A DNA stretch of 64,000 nt from Gammaproteobacteria bacterium (GTDB taxonomy: Bacteria; Pseudomonadota; Gammaproteobacteria; Legionellales; Legionellaceae): assembly GCA_013289415.1 (NCBI GenBank), contig JABDAB010000001.1, positions 80,891 through 144,890 of the forward strand, written 5' to 3'. Made by a program: the position numbers and the translations under genes. The notes beneath the pieces were generated by a model that saw nothing but the letters and a program-made list of their open reading frames with translations, ran no database searches and had not been told where the DNA came from. This document shows, one piece after another, positions 46,227 to 54,570 of this stretch (position 1 is its first letter; the number at the start of each line of letters is the position of its first letter).

Positions 46227-46367
46227 TTACCCACAGATTTTGTGGATAATCGTAGCCTGACAAACTCGCTCTTAAAGTTGAAAATAAACATATTTTTCAA
46301 TTGGTTATACCAAGTCGAAATCTTGTCAAGTGATCAGACTAAATTTAAACTTAAAAAGTTATTCACA
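46227..46367. promoter_or_regulatory. DnaA-box-like cluster in 363-bp gene-free gap
   Basis: The gap 46141-46503 holds three 9-mers close to the DnaA consensus TTATNCACA: TTACCCACA (46227-46235, one mismatch), TTATCCACA on - (46241-46249, perfect) facing it, and TTATTCACA (46359-46367, perfect). AT-rich sequence lies between them. No dnaA, dnaN or gidA/mnmG gene is near. It may be a regulatory DnaA site, a titration site or chance. The rest of the gap shows only one copy of an 18-bp direct repeat (46460). Confidence 0.4.
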
Positions 46368-46459
46368 ATTCAGTAATGAGGGAGTAGTCAGAAGAGCGCC
46401 TTAGGGATCCCTTGCTATCTTATCCAAAAATAATATAAATAAATAGTCTTGACATCATC

Positions 46460-46477
46460 AAAACTGCGGAATCGAGT
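46460..46477 (+). repeat. 18-bp direct repeat, left copy (right copy 47987-48004)
   Basis: AAAACTGCGGAATCGAGT at 46460-46477 matches AAAACTGCGGGATCGAGT at 47987-48004 with one mismatch. The two copies bracket the TcdA/TcdB-type glycosyltransferase gene. The right copy runs into the last codon of recD2. Confidence 0.7.
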
Positions 46478-46503
46478 GATTGGCGAACAGTTATGCAGAA
46501 TGG

Positions 46504-47895
46504 CTACTGTTTAGGGCCAGAGATTTGATTTTCAGGATTTTCCAGATCATCAGAATCAATTGATTTAGCAGTATTCGTTTTTAGATCAGGAAGATTACTG
46601 GTATCAAATGATGGGTATGTTTTTTTGGAAGATAGCCATGTAAGATCGGAGTTGCTGATTACTGTGATACCTGCAGCACGATCTATATGATCATCATAAT
46701 TCACGTTGACCCCTAACTTGGTTGAGTGAAATGTTTTGCTAATTAAACGACTTTTTTCCAGGTCATTCAGGGTTGAGTCTGCAGAGATTTCCTTTTGAAC
46801 ATCATCCCATTTTTTAGACATGACTTTTTGTATAACTCCAGGTCCTGATACCTCCATAGTCAGTAATCTTCTAGACTCTACTGCATTCGGGAAACGTTTT
46901 AGATCCATTTGACTCAGTTCTTTCTTATATTTTTTCATGTCGGCACGTTGATATGCATGCATTGATTCAATAATCATGCACTTTATGCAATCATTGTTTG
47001 GAACTGCGCCCAAGATATCATTACTTCCATAAAACTTAGCATCAATTGTAACTATATGATCATCTGCATCGTATTTTTTTTTGTATATATCATGATTTGT
47101 AACAATACCTAATTTCGGAATACTGATATCACTCAGGTGTGGTCTCGTTGCTTTTGTTGCTGTTGCCGTATGTGCATTAAAATTTCTGTAATCATTCAAC
47201 AAGCTAAGATGAAGCGCTTCCACAGTGGCCTCTAACTGCTCAGATTTTTGTGTATAACGATTATACCATTCTTTGTTATTGACTGGACGCTCAGGGGCAG
47301 TCGGAATGTCTTGTCCTCCGTTGAAGTCACGAAGTTTTTGTAGATAAGACTGATATTGGCTTTTGTACGAGTCTAATGCCCACTCTAAATTCGAATCAAC
47401 GTCTCTCAAATCAACGTTTCTATTAAGACTGGGAGGATATGGAGGGTTAATGTCAGGAAACTCAGTATCTGTATCAAAATACCATCCGCCCTCTTGACGC
47501 AATATCTCGAGCCTTAATAAGTCTGATGCTGCAGCAAAATTGTGAAATCCAATCAGCTCACGCTCAACAGAGATTTGAAATCGTTTTGCTGTGATGAGTT
47601 GCAATGCAAAATCAGAGCTGTCATTCTGATAAAATGGGTCATTATTTTGCTTTTCATATAATTCGCTTCTGATATTCCTTATGTTTAAGTTAGGGATAGA
47701 GATGTTGCATTGATCAGCTGTTTTTGCATAATTTTTTTCATTATCTACCCATAGATTAATTTCATAGCCATCTTTTTTTGCTAATTTTGCAAGGCCTGCG
47801 ATTGATCTAAGATAGTGCTCTGGAATAGGGCCTCCCAACCAAATGAAGTGTATCTTTCTAGGGATTGGCTCTATATTGGCTTGGAAAGGCATCAT
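46504..47895 (-). CDS. TcdA/TcdB-type glycosyltransferase, likely Dot/Icm effector
   Basis: The 463-aa product has the catalytic plan of large clostridial toxin glycosyltransferases (GT44 / DXD sugar-binding). PRKIHFIWLGGPIP is at about 12-25, followed by AAASDLLRLEILRQEGGWYF and the DXD motif DTDTEF (141-146). Enzymes of this group modify host proteins such as small GTPases with a sugar, and Legionella effectors with this fold (for example SetA) are known. No signal peptide is seen, which fits type IVB translocation. It is a single gene between CDF and recD2, bracketed by an 18-bp direct repeat. Target and sugar are unknown. The tail is acidic and Asn/Pro-rich (DDLENPENQISGPKQ). Confidence 0.8.
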   Translation of the reverse strand: MMPFQANIEPIPRKIHFIWLGGPIPEHYLRSIAGLAKLAKKDGYEINLWVDNEKNYAKTADQCNISIPNLNIRNIRSELYEKQNNDPFYQNDSSDFALQLITAKRFQISVERELIGFHNFAAASDLLRLEILRQEGGWYFDTDTEFPDINPPYPPSLNRNVDLRDVDSNLEWALDSYKSQYQSYLQKLRDFNGGQDIPTAPERPVNNKEWYNRYTQKSEQLEATVEALHLSLLNDYRNFNAHTATATKATRPHLSDISIPKLGIVTNHDIYKKKYDADDHIVTIDAKFYGSNDILGAVPNNDCIKCMIIESMHAYQRADMKKYKKELSQMDLKRFPNAVESRRLLTMEVSGPGVIQKVMSKKWDDVQKEISADSTLNDLEKSRLISKTFHSTKLGVNVNYDDHIDRAAGITVISNSDLTWLSSKKTYPSFDTSNLPDLKTNTAKSIDSDDLENPENQISGPKQ

Positions 47896-48004
47896 GTCAC
47901 CATTTATGTTGGTTTAAGTTCGCATACTGTTAAGTATAGACATGTTTTGGGTAACATTTGGTTATGAGGCAACATGTAGGTTCATTAAAACTGCGGGATC
48001 GAGT

Positions 48005-50467
48005 TTATTCCTTTCCATCCATTTTAATTAACAGTTCCAAAGCCGTCTGCCTGTTATTCGTGTCTTGTTGTCTAATCGCCATGGACATGGCTTTCCTGGT
48101 TCCAACAAATACGGCCAGTTTTTTTGCCCTGGTTAATCCAGTGTAAATTAAGTTTCTGTAGAGCATTTTAAAGTGTTGTGTGAGGACTGGAATAATGACG
48201 GTTGAAAATTCACTTCCCTGTGATTTATGAATGGTTATTGCATAGGCCAAGTCCAACTCCATAATGTCGTCCTTTTCATAATGAACCGTTCTGTTATCAG
48301 GGGAAAACGAAACCAAACACGTGAGATTTTCATTATCAATCGTTATTATTTTTCCAATATCCCCATTAAAAACATTCAAATCATAATTGTTACGGCGATG
48401 TATGACGCGATCACCCTCACGAAATATTTTTTCCCCTATATTTATTTGATTTTTATGCACAGAATAGGGGTTTGCTTTCTCTTGAATGACCTTATTTAAA
48501 TTCGCAGATCCAAGGCTGCCTCGCGTCATGGGCGTTAAAATTTGAATTTCAGTATCGAATCCTTTATATTTTGGGATCCAGTTTAAATACAGTTTCACAA
48601 CCACATCAACCGCTGTAAGCCCATAATGCAATGATGACCAGGGGTGTATTTTCTTCAATAGCATTTTTAATGCCTGTAGATCACTGTCTGTGTGATGCAG
48701 TTTGTTTAAATCAACGTGCTTAAATTTATCAGGGACTGTGAAGTCCTGCTCATAAGCTGATTTAATGTCTTCTTCTGCTCTAAATTCAAAAGGAGTTACG
48801 TCCAATGCGTCTTTCAAATCATCGGTTTTCCAGTTAAATTGATGCTTCACCTTGGAGATGAAACTGAGTTGTTCTTTCGTGGCTTCATCGGAGTCAATAA
48901 AGAGACAGTCCTCCCCTGATTGCCATAGTTCAGGCTTGTTAAACGGTGAATTAATATGGGGTGTTTTTGATTTATTCATTTCATGGGCATATTTTATAAT
49001 TGACGAAGCTTGTGCTTGGCGAAAAATTTTAGTTAATCTAAAGCAGGGTACAACCACTGATCCAATAATATCCTTCAGAACATTACCCGCACCAATAGAT
49101 GGAAGTTGATCTGCGTCACCGATAAAAAGAACCTGGCAGTTTATTGGAACGGCTTTTAACAAGGACGCACTCAAACTGATATCGAGCATGGAGCACTCAT
49201 CCACGATTAAAAAATCAGCATTAAGAGGGTTGTCCTCATTCATTTTAAACTCACCTACTTTCCACTCAAGTAACCGGTGTATTGTTTTGGCCTCTCGCCC
49301 AATCACCTCGGTCATTCTTTGTGTGGCACGTCCCGTAGGGGCTGCCAGTAAAACACGTTTTTTCATCGCCTCAAGGAGTCGTACAATAACTAATGTGGTT
49401 GTCGTTTTTCCACATCCAGGGCCGCCTGTTAACACTGAAAAGCGATGTTGAACAATGTTTTCTACGGCATTAGCCTGCTCATCACTTAAGGAAATTGATT
49501 TTTTCTCGCAATAGGTTGCAATCCATGAAGCTACTCGGGCAGAGTCCAAAGGTAGTGCGCCGTTCATATCAATTATTCTTTTAGCAACGGTTTGCTCATC
49601 ATAAAACAGTGTTTTGGAGTAGTAGCAAACACGATCCTGGTTGTCTTTTTTGATCATTCTGGTTTTAATTTGCTGATCTTTTTCCATAAACGCAAGATGT
49701 TCTAATAATTGATCGCCCAGGTTCATTTCAATTAACGCTATAATGCCTGTATTAATCTGTTGCAAGGTTAAATAACAATGCCCTTGTTCTCGACTTGCGG
49801 CCAATACGTGTTTTATTGCAGCGATTATGCGTTGCTTGCTATCAGGCGCCAAACCAAGGCTTAATGCCACTTTATCGGCTGAAAAAAATCCAATTCCATA
49901 AAAATCATTAGCCAGCTGATATGGATTTTCTGTCACAATTTTTATTGCTTCATCGCCGTATTTTTTATAGATTTTTACAGCAAACAGCGTGCTTATCCCA
50001 TGATGCTGTAAAAACATCATCACATCTCTAATCGCTTTATGTTCAGTCCAAGCCGATTCAATCATATTAAGCTTTTTTGTGGCGATCCCCGGAACCTCCG
50101 TTAATCGATTGATGTTGGACTCAAAGATTTCCAACGTATCTTGTTTGAAATATTTGACAATTTTTTTTGCGGTTTTTGGCCCTACTCCTTTTATAAGTCC
50201 AGATCCTAAATATTTTTCAATCGATGCGGTTGTGGCTGGTTTTTTTTCAATGGCCTTATTTGCTTTAAATTGACGACCATATTTTCCATCGATAGTCCAT
50301 GCTCCAATGAACTCCATCGTGGCGCCAGCAAATACCTTGGTTTGATGCACCGTGACAGTTTCTTGTTGTTGTGGCGCATTGAGTGGATGCACCCTGAGGA
50401 CTGACCAACCTGTTGTTTGATTATGGTAGGTTACTTTGCTGACAATACCGTTTAGTGTTTCATTCAT
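48005..50467 (-). CDS. recD2: RecD2-like ATP-dependent helicase
   Basis: From ATG 50467 (MNETLNGIVSKVTYHN) the product is 820 aa. The N-terminal OB-like domain is typical of RecD2. Helix-hairpin-helix segments follow (GLIKGVGPKTAKKIVKYF; EVPGIATKK). The SF1 helicase core has Walker A TGGPGCGKTTTT, Walker B DFLIVDECSML and the late motif AYAITIHKSQGSEF. RecD2 is a 5'-3' helicase in repair outside RecBCD. No strong Shine-Dalgarno is seen; an upstream in-frame ATG at 50506 would add 13 residues. Direct repeat copy at its stop. Confidence 0.88.
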   Translation of the reverse strand: MNETLNGIVSKVTYHNQTTGWSVLRVHPLNAPQQQETVTVHQTKVFAGATMEFIGAWTIDGKYGRQFKANKAIEKKPATTASIEKYLGSGLIKGVGPKTAKKIVKYFKQDTLEIFESNINRLTEVPGIATKKLNMIESAWTEHKAIRDVMMFLQHHGISTLFAVKIYKKYGDEAIKIVTENPYQLANDFYGIGFFSADKVALSLGLAPDSKQRIIAAIKHVLAASREQGHCYLTLQQINTGIIALIEMNLGDQLLEHLAFMEKDQQIKTRMIKKDNQDRVCYYSKTLFYDEQTVAKRIIDMNGALPLDSARVASWIATYCEKKSISLSDEQANAVENIVQHRFSVLTGGPGCGKTTTTLVIVRLLEAMKKRVLLAAPTGRATQRMTEVIGREAKTIHRLLEWKVGEFKMNEDNPLNADFLIVDECSMLDISLSASLLKAVPINCQVLFIGDADQLPSIGAGNVLKDIIGSVVVPCFRLTKIFRQAQASSIIKYAHEMNKSKTPHINSPFNKPELWQSGEDCLFIDSDEATKEQLSFISKVKHQFNWKTDDLKDALDVTPFEFRAEEDIKSAYEQDFTVPDKFKHVDLNKLHHTDSDLQALKMLLKKIHPWSSLHYGLTAVDVVVKLYLNWIPKYKGFDTEIQILTPMTRGSLGSANLNKVIQEKANPYSVHKNQINIGEKIFREGDRVIHRRNNYDLNVFNGDIGKIITIDNENLTCLVSFSPDNRTVHYEKDDIMELDLAYAITIHKSQGSEFSTVIIPVLTQHFKMLYRNLIYTGLTRAKKLAVFVGTRKAMSMAIRQQDTNNRQTALELLIKMDGKE

Positions 50468-50632
50468 TGTTGTAACTTGAATAGCTTGGACGATTACATT
50501 AAACACCGGATAACGTGATCATTCAGTAATCGGATTGGTGTTTGCTCTTGAATTAATTGCTTGATCAGTTGTTGATTCATAAGTTACTATTTTTCTTCAA
50601 TTGATAATTTATAATAGTCGATATATTATCAG

Positions 50633-50654
50633 TTGGCAATTGAACAATTGCCAA
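50633..50654. repeat. Short perfect inverted repeat in the recD2 / 363-aa gene gap
   Basis: TTGGCAATT (50633-50641) and AATTGCCAA (50646-50654) flank a 4-base loop. The gap 50468-50843 is divergent and strongly AT-rich toward its right end, where the promoter of the 363-aa gene must lie. Nothing else was recognised in it. The palindrome could be an operator. Confidence 0.55.
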
Positions 50655-50843
50655 AAAATAGGTGAATTCAGATCGACACCATCACCTCTTCGGTTTGTTT
50701 TGTTAAGAAATAAAAACATTAGGGGCTGTTCACATTTAAAAAAGTCGCTTAATTTATACGCATAAATATTGAGAGCTTGTTTTTGATATATACTAACTGT
50801 ATATAAAATATAATATATAAAATATTTTTTTCAGGAGTATATT

Positions 50844-51935
50844 ATGCAATTTATAAATTTTTCTGCATTTTGTCACTTAGATAGAGAAAAACAATCACTA
50901 TATATTCGTTCGTTGTTTGAATATTCTTCTCAGAAACCATGCATGTATGGTTCGGAAGAGTATGATAAATTTGTGGAGTCGCTTGTGGATGGCGATAGTA
51001 CTTGTTCTATCGTATTCAATGCGAATTCGTATTGGTTTGTCGGTGATGAAGATACATTGCAGACATTAACTCTCTACAACGAAACACTCTTTAATCTTAC
51101 CGAGCGTTTTGCATTGGATGACAATGTGTATGCCACCACTGTAACCCCCGATACTATTCTTCGGTATACTACATATACGATTGTTGGGAGTATTCCTGGA
51201 ATTCAACAAGCAATAGATCAAAGCGGATGGAGAACGAATGCAGAGGTATTAGACTACTCACATGGCGAGCCCAGGATTGTGTTGAGAGGCCTAGCTACGT
51301 TAGATGAGCTTAATGTGAAAGGAGGGGGGAGTGCGAGACATTCCTTTTATACCTTTTCTTGTTTAGGTTGTGATGCCAATGCCATTGTTACAGAACAACT
51401 AATCAATTATAAAAACGTTACAAAGGATCATTGCCTCCCATTGCTTGAGTTTCCTCTCAATGAGGGACGTGGTGCTTACTTTTGTTATTCTTCTGTTCCA
51501 TTCCATGCGTATAACTCAAATCTAGGCAATGATAAATTGTGCCAATACCTCGGACTTTTACCGCCCACACTTAATTATGATGCACCATTTTGGCAGATGC
51601 AGGACCGTTTAAGCAAAGTAGCTAGTTTTAACATGCATGTTGAAAATATCCGTGATTCAACGCATTATTGCTGTCTACCTACCATTGTTATGAGACAAAA
51701 TATTTCGGAGTATTTTAATGTACTCACCATGCCATTAATGCAATATGTGCTCGCAGGTTTACAATATCAACGATCGTTACCTCGTGAAGATAGAATAAAA
51801 AATCAAGTTAATTATCAGTCAATGGATCAAGAAATTGATAATGCAATCATTGTGCTAATGCACTATATGAACAATCTCGATCATTCTACAAAAGACAATG
51901 ATGAACAAATGAACTCATTTCGTAATAAGCCTTGA
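50844..51935 (+). CDS. Unknown 363-aa protein, effector-like
   Basis: I do not recognise this protein. It is soluble, without signal peptide or membrane segment. Eleven or so cysteines are spread over the sequence (for example FSCLGCDAN, HYCCLPT). AGGAG lies 8 bases before ATG 50844, behind a very AT-rich leader. It stands alone between recD2 and recG, two housekeeping genes, and is AT-rich relative to them. That is consistent with an acquired accessory gene; Dot/Icm substrate status is a guess from context. Confidence 0.65.
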   Translation: MQFINFSAFCHLDREKQSLYIRSLFEYSSQKPCMYGSEEYDKFVESLVDGDSTCSIVFNANSYWFVGDEDTLQTLTLYNETLFNLTERFALDDNVYATTVTPDTILRYTTYTIVGSIPGIQQAIDQSGWRTNAEVLDYSHGEPRIVLRGLATLDELNVKGGGSARHSFYTFSCLGCDANAIVTEQLINYKNVTKDHCLPLLEFPLNEGRGAYFCYSSVPFHAYNSNLGNDKLCQYLGLLPPTLNYDAPFWQMQDRLSKVASFNMHVENIRDSTHYCCLPTIVMRQNISEYFNVLTMPLMQYVLAGLQYQRSLPREDRIKNQVNYQSMDQEIDNAIIVLMHYMNNLDHSTKDNDEQMNSFRNKP

Positions 51936-51957
51936 GCCCTTGGATAAGGATGGTATT

Positions 51958-52182
51958 ATGTTCTCTAAAAACACAGAAATAGCTGATTCTGCTTCGCCAA
52001 TACCCAGTAAATACAGCATTAACTTAATGTATATTCAACGTGCTGATAATGACAGCTTGCCAATGATTACAGATAACGCTGAGGCACGATTCGGCATGGA
52101 TTCTATTGTTCAAATGTCACTATTGGTTCGAATTACCCCTGCAAAAACTGCTCAAACTCCCCTAACCAACGCTTTGCAATGA
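51958..52182 (+). CDS. Possible small protein downstream of the 363-aa gene
   Basis: ATG 51958 with AAGGAT 8 bases upstream opens a 74-codon frame (MFSKNTEIADSASPIPSKYS) that begins 22 bases after the preceding stop. Its last 50 bases lie antisense over the end of recG, so the 3' part is certainly shaped by recG. It may be a real coupled gene, or the remnant of a longer one. No domain is recognised. Confidence 0.35.
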   Translation: MFSKNTEIADSASPIPSKYSINLMYIQRADNDSLPMITDNAEARFGMDSIVQMSLLVRITPAKTAQTPLTNALQ

Positions 52183-54205
52183 TTCGTGCTGTCGCCGGGT
52201 CATCACGTAGTAATTTGGCTGCAGTAGTCGACAGTAATGGTAGCAGGGCCTGATCGCGAGGTAGGTTGGCTACTGTAAATTCGCGGTAGCCTGTTTGTCG
52301 TTTGCCCAGAAATTCGCCAGCGCCGCGTAACTGCAGATCTTTTTCAGCGATGATAAACCCATCGCACGTCTCACGCATGACACGGAGGCGTTCATTGCTT
52401 TGTGCTGAGAGCGGGGACTGGTAGAGGAGAAGACAATGCGATTGAGCACTGCCTCGGCCTACACGCCCACGTAGCTGGTGTAATTGTGACAAGCCCAGAC
52501 GCTCGGCATTTTCAATGATCATGAGACTGGCATTGGATACATCGACCCCCACTTCAATCACTGTAGTGGCGACCAAAACCTGAATGTCTCCGCATTTAAA
52601 CGCGGCCATGACGGCGTCTTTTTCGGATGCTTTCATCCGGCCGTGTACCAAACCAATGCGTATTTCTGGTAATTGTGCCTGCAGGCTTTCGGCACTCGCA
52701 GTGGCGGCAATGCATTGTAATTTTTCTGACTCATCAATCAATGTACAAACCCAGTAAGCCTGACGGCCAGTGGCTATGGCGGCTTGCAGTCTATCAATGA
52801 TGGACTCTCGTTTGTCCTGATTTAATACTGCTGTGGTAATGGGGGTGCGTCCCGGTGGCAGTTCATCAATGCTGGATAAATCCAAGTGCGCGAATTGCGT
52901 CATGGCGAGTGTTCTTGGAATGGGGGTGGCCGTCATGAGTAGCTGATGGGGAATGCATTGATCCTGTTGACCTTTTTGTTGTAACAACAAACGCTGCTCG
53001 ACACCAAATCGATGCTGTTCATCAATAATGACTAGTCCTAATCGTGCAAAAGATACACTGTCTTGAAATAACGCGTGTGTGCCAACAATCAGCTGACATT
53101 GATGATCAGCTAGTGAACTCAGTGCCTCTCTGCGATCCCGAGCATTCATTTTACCGCTCAGCCGACCCACAGTGATGCCCAATGGGGTTAGCCAGGTGAA
53201 TAGCGTCTGGGCGTGTTGGTCACTTAAAATATCGGTAGGTGCCATGAATGCGACCTGATAGCCATTGGCAATGGCTTGCACTGCGGCGAGGGCTGCAATC
53301 ACGGTTTTTCCCGATCCTACATCGCCTTGCACCAAGCGTAACATCGGCTTTTCCTGTGTTAAATCCTGCCTGATTTCGTGATAAACACGGGTTTGCGCGT
53401 TGGTTAATGCGAAGGGTAAAATCGCTAAAAACTGATCCAGTAATGAATGCGTTGAAGGGAGAGTCGGTGCTGTCAATGTTGCCCGTTGTTGACGCGCGAA
53501 TTGCATGCTTAGACGTTGCGCAAGGAGTTCATCAAATGCCAGCCGTTTTAACGCCGGGTGCGCGCCATCTTCCAGCGTTTGCAATGAGATGTCTGGCGGT
53601 GGATTGTGAAGTTGTTCGATCGAGGCCTGCATGGATTGAAAACAGTGCTGTTGCAAGTGGTCATGATTCATCCATTCAAGACTGACCAGCGCATCATGGC
53701 AATGGGTTATTGCACGTTTGATCAATTGTCGCAGGCGGGTTTGGCTCAAGCCGTGGGTCGTGGAATAAATGGGCGTAAGCGTTTCTTCAACCGGGCATTC
53801 GCCATTGTCATCGAGCAATTGGTATTCGGGGTGAATCATTTCCAGTTTGTTCGCAAATTCGCGTACTTCGCCAAAGGCACGAATGAGTTTGCTGTCGTTG
53901 AGTTGTTTGACTTGCTGTTTGTTAAAATTAAAAAATCGCAGGGTTAATATACCGGTTTTGTCTTCTACATAGCAGTAGAGCATCGTGCGTTTGCCCTGTT
54001 TAATTTCTGTTTTGCAAACCCTCCCCACAACGACACACCAGTCATTGGCGCGTAGATCCTGGATGGGGGTAATTCGGGTTCTGTCCTGATAACGAAAAGG
54101 CAGATGGAACAGCAAATCCTGCACAGTATGAATGCCACATTGCAAGAGTTTCGCGGCTAGCGTAGGACCGATACCAGTCAGGGTTTCACAGGATTGATTG
54201 AGCAC
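52133..54205 (-). CDS. recG: ATP-dependent DNA helicase RecG
   Basis: The 690-aa product has the wedge/OB domain (QDLRANDWCVVVGRVCKTE), then the SF2 core: RLVQGDVGSGKTVIAA (Walker A), LVIIDEQHRFGV (DEQH box), LMTATPIPRTLAMT, and VI motif HQLRGRVGRGSAQSH. It remodels stalled forks and branched DNA. An N-terminal HhH-like stretch TLTGIGPTLAAKLLQCGI is usual for RecG. The 3' end may overlap a small + strand frame. Confidence 0.95.
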   Translation of the reverse strand: MLNQSCETLTGIGPTLAAKLLQCGIHTVQDLLFHLPFRYQDRTRITPIQDLRANDWCVVVGRVCKTEIKQGKRTMLYCYVEDKTGILTLRFFNFNKQQVKQLNDSKLIRAFGEVREFANKLEMIHPEYQLLDDNGECPVEETLTPIYSTTHGLSQTRLRQLIKRAITHCHDALVSLEWMNHDHLQQHCFQSMQASIEQLHNPPPDISLQTLEDGAHPALKRLAFDELLAQRLSMQFARQQRATLTAPTLPSTHSLLDQFLAILPFALTNAQTRVYHEIRQDLTQEKPMLRLVQGDVGSGKTVIAALAAVQAIANGYQVAFMAPTDILSDQHAQTLFTWLTPLGITVGRLSGKMNARDRREALSSLADHQCQLIVGTHALFQDSVSFARLGLVIIDEQHRFGVEQRLLLQQKGQQDQCIPHQLLMTATPIPRTLAMTQFAHLDLSSIDELPPGRTPITTAVLNQDKRESIIDRLQAAIATGRQAYWVCTLIDESEKLQCIAATASAESLQAQLPEIRIGLVHGRMKASEKDAVMAAFKCGDIQVLVATTVIEVGVDVSNASLMIIENAERLGLSQLHQLRGRVGRGSAQSHCLLLYQSPLSAQSNERLRVMRETCDGFIIAEKDLQLRGAGEFLGKRQTGYREFTVANLPRDQALLPLLSTTAAKLLRDDPATARIIAKRWLGEFEQFLQG

Positions 54206-54255
54206 AGGATATGATTTATATGAAAAAAATTAATAATAGCAGGAAAGCGGGCGGC

Positions 54256-54483
54256 TTACGACTCTTTCCCTAGCAACCAGTCTTCAGTGACTTCGAGTTC
54301 CTGGGTGAGTATTTCGAGTAGATGTGCGTCGAGGGGCATTGTGCCATTCAGGATCGCATCGGCCTTAAATCGAGGCACTTTGATGAGCTTTGAAAAAATC
54401 TCTACACGTTCGTTACTTCGTTCTGGAACGCCAATATCATCTAATGCTTTATTTAAACGTTCAGAAAATTTTTTATTGCTCAT
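54256..54483 (-). CDS. Small HTH-like regulator (75 aa)
   Basis: From ATG 54483 (CGGAGAAAATC upstream) the product is 75 aa. It is all-helical and resembles a Cro/XRE fold: FSERLNKALDDIGVPERSNERVEIFSKLI, FKADAILNGTMPLDAHLLEILTQELEVTEDWLLG. It is about the size of a lone repressor domain, but dimerisation region is not evident. Located 50 bp after recG on the same strand; possibly regulates the neighbouring operon. An upstream ATG at 54555 lacks a Shine-Dalgarno. Confidence 0.65.
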   Translation of the reverse strand: MSNKKFSERLNKALDDIGVPERSNERVEIFSKLIKVPRFKADAILNGTMPLDAHLLEILTQELEVTEDWLLGKES

Positions 54484-54570
54484 GATTTTCTCCGTGAGGC
54501 TGTTTAACTTGTTATAGCATATAAATGACGTATTACAAGATTCAACTGCTTTCAACTGCTTTTTTTAGGC

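Noticed and set aside
46227..46367. Chromosomal origin oriC
   Set aside because: Only three boxes, no 13-mer DUE series recognised and no dnaA/dnaN/mnmG neighbours.
46107..46376. Plus-strand 89-aa frame in the CDF upstream gap
   Set aside because: Starts inside the CDF gene on the other strand, has no Shine-Dalgarno and composition does not look like coding; the region is better explained as regulatory.
50633..50654. Hairpin as intrinsic terminator
   Set aside because: An A run follows on + and no T run follows in either direction of transcription. The flanking genes diverge, so nothing needs termination there.
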